Shown here in pieces: positions 1 to 7,143 of a stretch of DNA of 47,876 nucleotides. The notes under the pieces are model-generated. The model searched no databases and had not been told where the DNA came from. It worked only from the letters and a program-made list of their open reading frames with translations. Made by a program: the position numbers and the translations under genes. This DNA comes from Myxococcota bacterium (GTDB taxonomy: Bacteria > Myxococcota_A > UBA9160 > JAFDET01), in assembly GCA_028278065.1 (NCBI GenBank), contig JANQFA010000156.1, positions 1-47,876 of the forward strand, in the 5' to 3' direction. Positions within the stretch are counted from its first letter, which is position 1. Every line of letters begins with the position of its first letter.

Positions 1-498
1 GCCGTCCGCAGCGTCGCCCTCGCTGGCGGAGCCCTCCTGCTCGTGGCCTTCGCGGGGCACGCGTTCGCGCGCGCCGGTCTCTGGGGCACGCCGGCGCTCC
101 TCCAGGCCGACAGCGCGCGGAACTACCCGGACGGGGTCAACGCGCACCTGCTCAAGGCCCGGCAAGCCGCCACCGAGCAGCGGGCGGACGGGGTGGCCGC
201 GGAGCTGCGCGTCGCGCTCGAGCGCGGCTACGATCGCTTCGAGCAGCTCCTGTCCGATCCCGTCTACGCTCCCTATCGGCACCATCCCGAGTTCGAGGCG
301 GTGATCCGCGACATGGCGGCCCGCTGGATCGCGCGCATCTCCGCCGTGGCCGAGCCGACCCAGGCGGAGCTCTACTCCCTCGGCCTGGCTCACCGGGTGC
401 GCGGCGAGAAGGAGGCCGCGCGCGCGGCCCTGGAGCGAGGCATCGCCATGGACGGCCCCTACCGGGAGCTCCTGCGCGGGGAGCTCGAGCGGCTCTGA
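1..498 (+). CDS. C-terminal part of a GT-C-like membrane protein with TPR-like tail (5' truncated by window edge)
   Basis: Frame 1 is open from the first base to a TGA at 498 (165 residues), so the start lies outside the window. It opens with a hydrophobic segment (about residues 4-24), probably the last membrane helix, followed by a soluble helical tail with TPR-like spacing. The tail matches the end of the 560-residue protein at 24163-25845 by eye: both have [NR]YPDG soon after the last helix, a DPV[YF]A motif about 50 residues later, and a final TPR-like helix pair. That paralogue looks like an O-mannosyltransferase/TMTC-like GT-C protein, so the same role is inferred here. A GTG at 43 could be an internal start but would cut the membrane helix. 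Confidence 0.7.
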   Translation, partial: AVRSVALAGGALLLVAFAGHAFARAGLWGTPALLQADSARNYPDGVNAHLLKARQAATEQRADGVAAELRVALERGYDRFEQLLSDPVYAPYRHHPEFEAVIRDMAARWIARISAVAEPTQAELYSLGLAHRVRGEKEAARAALERGIAMDGPYRELLRGELERL

Positions 499-576
499 GC
501 CCCGGGCGAAGCGGTGCAGGCGCGGGCACCTGGGGGCGAAGCTGCGAGCCGCTGAATCTCCTTTCGTGGCGGGTAC

Positions 577-606
577 TTGCGGGGCCTCTGCCCGCTGGCC
601 TACATG
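577..606 (+). promoter_or_regulatory. weak sigma70-like promoter candidate upstream of the 642 lipoprotein gene
   Basis: TTGCGG (577-582) and TACATG (601-606) are separated by 18 bp, 36 bp before the ATG at 642. Each hexamer matches consensus in only three positions. The 143-bp gap after the preceding stop leaves room for a promoter. Inference only. Confidence 0.28.
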
Positions 607-641
607 TCTCGTGTCGCCCCGTAACGGGCGTTGGAGGAGCC

Positions 642-1781
642 ATGACGCGCCGTCCCCAGGCCCTTCTCGCCGCCGCTGTGCTGGTCGCGTGTGCAGCTGC
701 CTGCGGCCGGGATCCCGCGCCCCTGCCGGAGCAGGCCGGTGTCGCCAACCCGCCGCATCCGAAGGAGATCGAGCGCGATCTCCTCTCGGACACCTTCCGC
801 GTGAACCGGATCTACAAGTCGATGATGGGGCCGCTCACCCAGCGGCGCATCTCGCTGCAGGAGGGGGAGCGCGAGCTCCTCTGGCTGACGGGCTACCAGA
901 TGGAGGTCGTGGGCGCCGACGGCGAGTCACCGGAGTCACTCGAGTTCGAGTGCCACACCAATCTCTCCTGGGGCAAGCTCCCCGACGGCTTCCACCGTCC
1001 GATCGTCCGCGCCTTCACCCTCACCCAGGGGCAGACCGACGTCCGGCTCCCCCCCGGCTTCGGGCTGCCCATCCTCTCGGACGAGGAGCTCGGCTTCAAC
1101 AGCCAGGCGCTGAACCTGGAGCAGCCGACGATCGACCGGAAGATCCATCACCGCGCCCGGGTGCGCTACGTGCGCGACCGCGACCTGACGGAGCCCATGA
1201 AGCCCCTGGCCCTGACCCACGCCTTCGTGATGGCTTCGCTCGAGGTGCAGGACATCGTCTACAACGTGGATACGCCGGACGAGCGCCTGGCGGGTGCGAG
1301 CTGCAGCTCGGGCGAGTACCCCAAGGGCGCCAAGAGCGGGATCTACGTCGACAAGTACAAGCGGCGCTTCACCGGTCACTGGGTCGTGAAGCCCGGACGC
1401 CACGAGTGGCGCACGCTCGTGACCGACATGATGAAGATCCCGTACGACACGACGGTGCACTTCATCGGGGTGCACGTGCATCCCTACTCGGTCTCCCTGG
1501 AGCTGCGCGATCTCACCACGGGCGAGAGCGTCTGGAAGAGCGAGCACCGGACGTCGCGCGACCGGGTCGGTCTCGACTGGGCCGACTACTACTCGAGCAC
1601 CGAGGGCTTCCCGGTCTACAAGGACCACCAGTACGAGCTGGTCAGCGCCTACGACAATCCCTCGGACGCGGACTCGGACGCGATGGCGACCATGTTCATC
1701 TACTACCTGGACAAGGAGTTCGAGAAGCCCGACCAGGCGCGGGCCGCCTCGGACGTGGGGCCGGAGGGAGACGAAGGCTAG
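642..1781 (+). CDS. secreted lipoprotein of uncertain function, copper-monooxygenase/SURNod19-like C-terminal part
   Basis: A 379-residue protein with ATG at 642 and GGAGG about 6 nt upstream. Residues 1-21 form a lipoprotein signal (hydrophobic run ending in AAAC), so it is probably anchored in the outer membrane or periplasm. I do not recognise the family firmly. The C-terminal 140 residues have a His-bearing strand (HFIGVHVHPYS), then a segment reading YELVSAYDNP and D-x-M-A-T-M-F-I-Y-Y. This order resembles the C-terminal beta-sandwich of PHM-type copper monooxygenases and the SURNod19 family, in which H-x-H binds copper. The gene sits 10 nt before a SpeE-like membrane protein, so the two are probably cotranscribed. 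Copper binding is a guess; the secretion call is firmer. Confidence 0.6.
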   Translation: MTRRPQALLAAAVLVACAAACGRDPAPLPEQAGVANPPHPKEIERDLLSDTFRVNRIYKSMMGPLTQRRISLQEGERELLWLTGYQMEVVGADGESPESLEFECHTNLSWGKLPDGFHRPIVRAFTLTQGQTDVRLPPGFGLPILSDEELGFNSQALNLEQPTIDRKIHHRARVRYVRDRDLTEPMKPLALTHAFVMASLEVQDIVYNVDTPDERLAGASCSSGEYPKGAKSGIYVDKYKRRFTGHWVVKPGRHEWRTLVTDMMKIPYDTTVHFIGVHVHPYSVSLELRDLTTGESVWKSEHRTSRDRVGLDWADYYSSTEGFPVYKDHQYELVSAYDNPSDADSDAMATMFIYYLDKEFEKPDQARAASDVGPEGDEG

Positions 1782-1791
1782 GAGCGGCGGC

Positions 1792-4578
1792 GTGGGGGCG
1801 CTGCTGTGCGGGGTCTTCTTCCTCTCGGGAGCCGCGGCGCTCCTCTTCGAGACGCTCTGGTTCCACCAGGCGGGGCTTGCCCTGGGGAGCTCGGTGTGGG
1901 CCTCGGCGCTGGTGCTGGCCGGGTTCATGGGCGGGCTCGCGCTCGGCAACGGGCTGATCGGGGCGCTGGGGCATCGCATCCGGCGCCCCGTGCGTCTGTA
2001 CGGCCTCCTCGAGATCGCCATCGCCGCCAGCGGCGTCGCGCTGGTGCACGCGCTGCCTGGGGTGGGTAGTGCCCTCTCTCCACTGCTCGGCGGTCTCGCG
2101 GACACGCCCTGGCTGCTGAACCCGCTGCGCCTGGGCTTGGCCTTCGCGCTCCTGCTGGTGCCCTCCACGGCGATGGGAGCCACCCTGCCCCTGCTGGTGG
2201 CCGCGCTCTACCGGCGCGACCCGCGCTTCGGCCGCTCGCTGGGCCTCCTCTACGGCTGGAACACGCTGGGCGCCGTCGCCGGCGCGCTGGCCGGCGAGGC
2301 CTTCCTGATCGGCTGGCTCGGAATCCGCGGCAGCGCGCTGGTCGCCGCCTCCGCGAACGGCGCCGCAGCGCTGCTGGCGCTCGCCGCCGCGCAGAGACTG
2401 GACGCCGCGACCGGCCCGGCCCGCGAGTGCGGCCGGCCGTTGAGCGGCCGGGCCCGCGCCTTCCTGGCGGCGGCCTTCGTGCTCGGCGCCGTGCTGCTCG
2501 CCCTCGAGGTGGTGTGGTTTCGCCTGCTCCTGCTCAAGGTGCACGGGAGCAGCCTGGCCTTCTCGATCATGCTGGCCGTGGTGCTGGCGGGGATCGCCCT
2601 GGGTGGGCTCGTGGGGTCGCGCTGGCTCGCCCGCAGCGCCGCCGCGGCGCGCGGGGTGGCGGCGCTGGCCTTCGGGAGCGCCGTGCTCTGCGTGGCGACC
2701 TACGCGCTGCACGGGACCTGGCTCGACGCCCACCCCGGTGTCGTCTACCGCTGGCCGGCGATCTTCGCGCTGGCCGGGCCGCTCATGCTGCCCGTGGCGT
2801 TCCTCTCCGGGGTGCTCTTCACCCTGCTGGGGGAGGCCATCCACCGGGAAGGGACCAGCGAGACCCGGGCGGCGGGGCTCCTCACCCTGGCCAATACGGC
2901 CGGCGCCATGCTCGGACCCGTCGTGGGCGGCTTTGCGCTCCTGCCTCTCCTCGGCGTCGAGCGCTCCATCCAGGTCCTCGCGGCCGCGTACGGGCTGGTG
3001 GCGGTCTTGCTCGCGTGGGCGGGTCCACGTCCGGAGAGCGGGCGCGGCCGCGTCGCCCTGGGCACCGCCGCCGCACTCGGCCTCGCCGCGCTCTTCGTCT
3101 TTCCCGGCGGCATCCTCCGCGAGCACTACCTGGCGGACACCCTGAAGCGCTTCCGGCGTATCGAGGGAGCGCGACCCGTGGCCGTGCGCGAGGGCCCGAC
3201 CGAGACCTCCGTGGTGCTGCAGACGGATCTCTTCGGCGAGCCCCTGTACCGGCGCCTGGTCACCAACAGCTACAGCATGTCGAGCACCCAGCTCGGCGCG
3301 CTCCGCTACATGAAGCTCTTCGTGTGGTGGCCGGTCGCACTGCACCCCGACCCGCGCCGCGCCCTGCTGATCAGCTACGGGGTCGGTACGACGGCGCGCG
3401 CCCTGGCCGACACCGCGTCGCTCGAGGAGATCGACGTGGTCGACATCTCGCGCGACATCCTCCAGCTCGACGAGGTCTTCTTTCCGGATCCGGCGAGCCG
3501 GCCGCTGCGCGACCCCCGCGTCCGCGTGCATGTAGAGGACGGACGCCACTTCCTGCAGACGCGCGATGCGCGCTGGGACGTGATCACCGCCGAGCCGCCC
3601 CCGCCCAAGGCGGCGGGAGTGGTCAACCTGTACAGCCAGGAGTACTTCGAGCTGCTGAGGAGCCGGCTCCGCGACGGAGGAATCGTCACCTACTGGATCC
3701 CGGTGCACACGGTGCTGGAGACCGAGGGCAAGGCGATCATGCGCGCGTTCTGCAATGCCTTCGACGACTGCAGCCTGTGGTCGGGCTCGGCGCTCGACTG
3801 GATGCTGGTGGGGACACGCAACGCGCGCGGACCCGTCGCGCTGGAGCACTACGTCGCCCAGTGGCGCGATCCGGTGGTGGGGCCACAGCTGCGCGAGGCG
3901 GGGCTCGAGACCCCCGAGCAGCTCGCCACCCTCTTCCTCTTCGACTCCCCGGACCTCGCGGCGCGGACGCGCGGCGTGGCGCCCCTGGTGGACGATCGGC
4001 CGAGGAGGCTGGGTCACACCATCCTGGGCGGGCGCAAGCTGGCGCCGACCTGGGTCCCCTGGCCCGACGTGCGCGCCTCGGCGCGACGCTTCGCGCGGAG
4101 CGAAGGGGTGGCGCGCCTCTTCCCCCCCGCGATCCGCAACGCGGCGGGCGAGTGGTTCGCCAGTCGCGACGCGGCCCACCGCCGCTTCCTCGCGCCGCTC
4201 GGGGAGGACGGGCGCCTGCGGCGCGCCCACGCGCTCCTCGAGGAGACCCCACTGGTGACCGCGCCCCTCTGGGAGCTGGGCGGTGGTGTGGAGCGCGCGG
4301 CCGCGGCGCGGCGCGCGCGGTCCGCCGGGCGCGACGGGCCCGCGATCCGCTACGAGCTGGGACTCGAGGCGCTGGCGCAGCGGCGCTGGGGGGACGCCGC
4401 GGATCTCCTCGCGGGATCCGGTCCGGGCCGCGGCGATCGCATCGCCGCCGCCATCCTGGAGACCTATGCCCTCTGCCGCGCCAGCCGGCCCGATGCGGCC
4501 CGTGCGCGCAGCGCGGAGCTGGACGCCGAAGACCTGCGCGGCCTGCGCAGGATGCTCGCGCCGGCGTGCCTTCCCTGA
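1792..4578 (+). CDS. membrane-fused spermidine-synthase-like protein (paralogue 1)
   Basis: A 928-residue protein with GTG at 1792, 10 nt after the upstream stop. Residues 1 to about 430 are mostly hydrophobic helices of the transporter-like module found in fused MFS/spermidine synthases. From about residue 455 a SAM-methyltransferase-fold polyamine-synthase-like domain follows: SYGVGTT sits where the nucleotide loop lies, then EEIDVVDIS and VEDGRHFL. The canonical catalytic D-x-x-DP-x-G stretch is replaced by TAEPPPPK, so normal aminopropyl transfer is doubtful. The last 150 residues are helical and TPR-like. Two further paralogues lie at 13412-15955 and 15975-18830. The family is often annotated speE, but its substrate is unknown. 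It ends convergently with the sulfatase/TPR gene at 4660. Confidence 0.78.
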   Translation: MGALLCGVFFLSGAAALLFETLWFHQAGLALGSSVWASALVLAGFMGGLALGNGLIGALGHRIRRPVRLYGLLEIAIAASGVALVHALPGVGSALSPLLGGLADTPWLLNPLRLGLAFALLLVPSTAMGATLPLLVAALYRRDPRFGRSLGLLYGWNTLGAVAGALAGEAFLIGWLGIRGSALVAASANGAAALLALAAAQRLDAATGPARECGRPLSGRARAFLAAAFVLGAVLLALEVVWFRLLLLKVHGSSLAFSIMLAVVLAGIALGGLVGSRWLARSAAAARGVAALAFGSAVLCVATYALHGTWLDAHPGVVYRWPAIFALAGPLMLPVAFLSGVLFTLLGEAIHREGTSETRAAGLLTLANTAGAMLGPVVGGFALLPLLGVERSIQVLAAAYGLVAVLLAWAGPRPESGRGRVALGTAAALGLAALFVFPGGILREHYLADTLKRFRRIEGARPVAVREGPTETSVVLQTDLFGEPLYRRLVTNSYSMSSTQLGALRYMKLFVWWPVALHPDPRRALLISYGVGTTARALADTASLEEIDVVDISRDILQLDEVFFPDPASRPLRDPRVRVHVEDGRHFLQTRDARWDVITAEPPPPKAAGVVNLYSQEYFELLRSRLRDGGIVTYWIPVHTVLETEGKAIMRAFCNAFDDCSLWSGSALDWMLVGTRNARGPVALEHYVAQWRDPVVGPQLREAGLETPEQLATLFLFDSPDLAARTRGVAPLVDDRPRRLGHTILGGRKLAPTWVPWPDVRASARRFARSEGVARLFPPAIRNAAGEWFASRDAAHRRFLAPLGEDGRLRRAHALLEETPLVTAPLWELGGGVERAAAARRARSAGRDGPAIRYELGLEALAQRRWGDAADLLAGSGPGRGDRIAAAILETYALCRASRPDAARARSAELDAEDLRGLRRMLAPACLP

Positions 4579-4599
4579 CCTCCGCGCGCGGCGTCAGGA

Positions 4600-4663
4600 C
4601 GCGGCCTCGCCTGCGCGCTCAGCGCCGCCGGGCGCGCTGGCGCGGCCTCGCCTGCGCGCTCAG
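4600..4663. repeat. 23-bp direct repeat, two copies 41 bp apart, in a convergent junction
   Basis: Positions 4600-4622 and 4641-4663 are identical over 23 bp. The second copy contains the stop codon of the minus-strand gene ending at 4660 and the first repeats the same stop context just downstream. The 41-bp period is not a multiple of three, which is tolerated because this is the non-coding gap between two gene ends. It may be a small tandem duplication. Confidence 0.7.
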
Positions 4664-7143
4664 AGCCCGGCACGCTCGAGCTCGGCCGAGGCGAGGCGGG
4701 CGACGGCCGCCTCGCCGCCCGAGAGCTCGGTCTCGTTGCGACCGCCCAGGGCGGTCGCGTAGGCGCGCCGGGCCTCCTCCGTGCGCCCGAGTCGCGCCAG
4801 GGCCTCGGCGCGCTGCAGCAGCAGGAGCGAGCGGTCGCGATCGTCCGCGCCTTCCAGGGCGCGCTCCGAGCTGGCGAGCGCCGCCGCGGTCTGGCCGGCG
4901 GCGAGCTGCGCCGCGGCCAGGGTGCCCAGGACCGCGGGCACGTCGGGCAGGGCGTCGGCGGCGCGGGTGGCCAGCTCGAGAGCCCGCTGGGGTCGCCGGC
5001 GCAGCAGGGCCAGCGCCCAGGCCAGGTCGTTCTGCGCGATCGGGCTGTCGGGCTCCAGCTCGAGGGCGCGGGTGCGCGGCCCGAGCGACGCCGCGACGTC
5101 GCCGCGCGCCTCGAGGAGTGCGCCCTGCGCGCGCAGCAGCGCTGCGGAGTCCGGCTCGCCGCGCAGCCCGGCCTTCACGCGCAGGAGGCCCATGTCGATC
5201 CTGCCGGCGTGCAGCTCCGCCTGGCCCAGGCGCAGGGCGGGGGCCTCCCGCGAGAGCAGGCTCGGGTCGAGCCCGGCCAGCAGGCCGCGCGCCTCGTCGA
5301 TCTCGCCCGCTTCGAGCCGCAGCGCGGCCAGCCGCCACACGCCCTCGGCGCTGGGCAGGCGCACCGACGTGGAGCGCTCGTAGAGCTCGAGCGCGGCGTC
5401 GCGGCGTCTCTCCGCCTCGGCGATGCGACCGAGCCCCACCAGGATGGCCCCCGACTCGGGGTTCACGGCGAGACCGGCCTCGTAGACGCCGCGCGCCTTG
5501 GCGGGGTCGCCCTCCATCTCCCACGTGCGTCCGAGAGTGGTGACGCCGGTGGCGTCGGCGGGATCCCGGGCGACGAGGGCGAGGGCGGCTTGCCGGGCGA
5601 GCTCAGCGCGGCCCGCCGCGAGGGCGGCCACCGCCTTCATCGACAGCATCCAGTGTTCGTCGCCGAGGTCTTCGACCAGCGCGAGCGCCGCGGCGGGATC
5701 GCTCTCCAAGAGGCTGTTGGCCTCGTGCATCACCGCCACCAGCGCGATCTCGTCGCGCGGACTCGGTCCCTCGCTGATGCCCAGCGCGAGGGTGGCGCCG
5801 ACGTCCCCCTCCGGCAGGTAGCCGAGCGCGGCCAGCCGTGCGCGGTCCGCGGTGTCGATCTCGGCGTTGGGCGAGGCGGGCGCAGCGTTCGCCAGGCGCG
5901 CGTCGAGCGCCGCCGACAGCTCGGCCAGCATCTCGGGCTGGGCGGAGGCGACGTCCTCGAGCTCGGCGGGGTCGCCGGCACGCTCGTAGAGCTCGGGTCG
6001 CGGCAGCCGCACGTAGCGGTGGGTGGGCGTTCGCAGGGTGTACACGGGGCTCCAGCCCATGTCGTACCAGGACGCCAGGGTCTGGCTGTAGGCGGGGCGC
6101 GGCGCGAGGGGCTGGCCGGCCAGCGCAGGCGCCAGGCTGCGTCCGCTGGCGTCCGGGAGGGGAGGGAGGTCGAGGAGCTCGAGCAGGGTGGGCGCGAGAT
6201 CGGAGAGCTGCACCACGTCCGGAACGACCAGCCCCTCCGGGATGCCCGGTCCCGCGAGGATCAGCGGAACGCGCTGGGTGGCTTCGTAGACCGTGTAGGA
6301 GTGGGTGGCCTCGCCGTGCTCTCCGAGGGACTCACCGTGGTCGGCGGTCAGCGCGACCAGGGCGCCGTCCCCGAAGCGCTCGGCCACGCCGTCGAGGAGC
6401 CGTCCCACCTCCTGATCCACGAAGGCCACCTCCCCGGCGTAGGGATCGTGGCGGAAGCGGGCCGCGAAGGGCTCCGGCGGGCGGTGCAGCGCGTGGGGAT
6501 CGTAGAGGTGGACCCAGAGGAAGAAGCGGTCCGGGGCTTCGTCCAGCCAGGCCAGCGCGGCGTCCACCGTGGCGTCGGCCCGGCGTTCCGCCACGGCGAG
6601 CGTGGCCTGCTGGGTCACGGCCATGCGGTCGTCGTAGACGTCGAAGCCGCGATCCAGCCCGAAGCGCGCGTTCAGGATCCACGCCGAGACGAAGGCCGCC
6701 GTTGCGAAGTCGGCCTCGCGCAGGCGTTCCGAGAGGACGGGTACGTCCTTGGCCAGCCTGAAGATCCCGTTGTGGTGCACCCCGTGCTCCGGGGGGTCCA
6801 TGCCGGTCAGGAGCGTCGCGTGCGAGGGGAGGGTGAGCGGGGTCGGCGCCATCGCGGCGTCGAAGCGCGCGCCCTGCGCGGCCAGCGCATCGAGGTGCGG
6901 TGTCGCGGCGTTGGCGTCGCCGTAGGCGCCGAGCCGATCCGCGCGCAGGGTATCGATGGTGACGAGCAGCAGGCGCCGCGGTGCGCGGGTCCCGTCGTCC
7001 GCTGCGCAGCCGGCCAGCAGGACGAGCCCCAACGCCAGGCTCGCTGCCCGGTGCCAGCGCGCGCCGCTCGCTCTGGGGAGTTCGGCCAGGACGACGAGCG
7101 CCAACGCCAGGCTCGCTGCCCGGCGCTGGCGTGCGGGCCTCAC
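4660..7143 (-). CDS. sulfatase/alkaline-phosphatase-superfamily lipoprotein with C-terminal TPR repeats (Thr-type)
   Basis: 827 residues. GTG at 7143 overlaps the TGA of the upstream TPR gene (GTGA). The signal region is duplicated with a 24-residue period and ends in a lipobox (LLAGC, Cys46). The catalytic domain (about 55-440) carries the metal-binding IDTLRAD (Asp64) and ADHGESLGEHG (about 266). The nucleophile motif reads T-L-P-S-H (Thr104), not the C/S-x-P-S-R required for formylglycine. The domain ends with LAALGYLPE. Residues about 450-827 form TPR-like helix pairs. It is predicted to act outside the cytoplasmic membrane on a phosphate or phosphonate ester. True arylsulfatase activity is unlikely. 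The partner is the overlapping TPR lipoprotein. Confidence 0.82.
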   Translation of the reverse strand: MRPARQRRAASLALALVVLAELPRASGARWHRAASLALGLVLLAGCAADDGTRAPRRLLLVTIDTLRADRLGAYGDANAATPHLDALAAQGARFDAAMAPTPLTLPSHATLLTGMDPPEHGVHHNGIFRLAKDVPVLSERLREADFATAAFVSAWILNARFGLDRGFDVYDDRMAVTQQATLAVAERRADATVDAALAWLDEAPDRFFLWVHLYDPHALHRPPEPFAARFRHDPYAGEVAFVDQEVGRLLDGVAERFGDGALVALTADHGESLGEHGEATHSYTVYEATQRVPLILAGPGIPEGLVVPDVVQLSDLAPTLLELLDLPPLPDASGRSLAPALAGQPLAPRPAYSQTLASWYDMGWSPVYTLRTPTHRYVRLPRPELYERAGDPAELEDVASAQPEMLAELSAALDARLANAAPASPNAEIDTADRARLAALGYLPEGDVGATLALGISEGPSPRDEIALVAVMHEANSLLESDPAAALALVEDLGDEHWMLSMKAVAALAAGRAELARQAALALVARDPADATGVTTLGRTWEMEGDPAKARGVYEAGLAVNPESGAILVGLGRIAEAERRRDAALELYERSTSVRLPSAEGVWRLAALRLEAGEIDEARGLLAGLDPSLLSREAPALRLGQAELHAGRIDMGLLRVKAGLRGEPDSAALLRAQGALLEARGDVAASLGPRTRALELEPDSPIAQNDLAWALALLRRRPQRALELATRAADALPDVPAVLGTLAAAQLAAGQTAAALASSERALEGADDRDRSLLLLQRAEALARLGRTEEARRAYATALGGRNETELSGGEAAVARLASAELERAGL
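7031..7123. repeat. 72-bp-period in-frame duplication of a signal-peptide coding segment
   Basis: A 21-bp core is identical at 7031-7051 and 7103-7123, and similarity extends on both sides. The period is 72 bp, or 24 codons. It duplicates the hydrophobic RAASLAL core of the minus-strand lipoprotein, so its N-terminus has two successive hydrophobic segments, of which only the second ends in a lipobox Cys. Confidence 0.75.

Noticed and set aside
1696..4230. Long open frame of more than 800 codons on the minus strand
   Set aside because: It is antisense to the SpeE-like gene, is rich in Arg, Gly, Pro and His, and has no fold signature. Very GC-rich DNA has few stop codons, so such shadows are expected. 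Similar antisense frames occur opposite most genes here.
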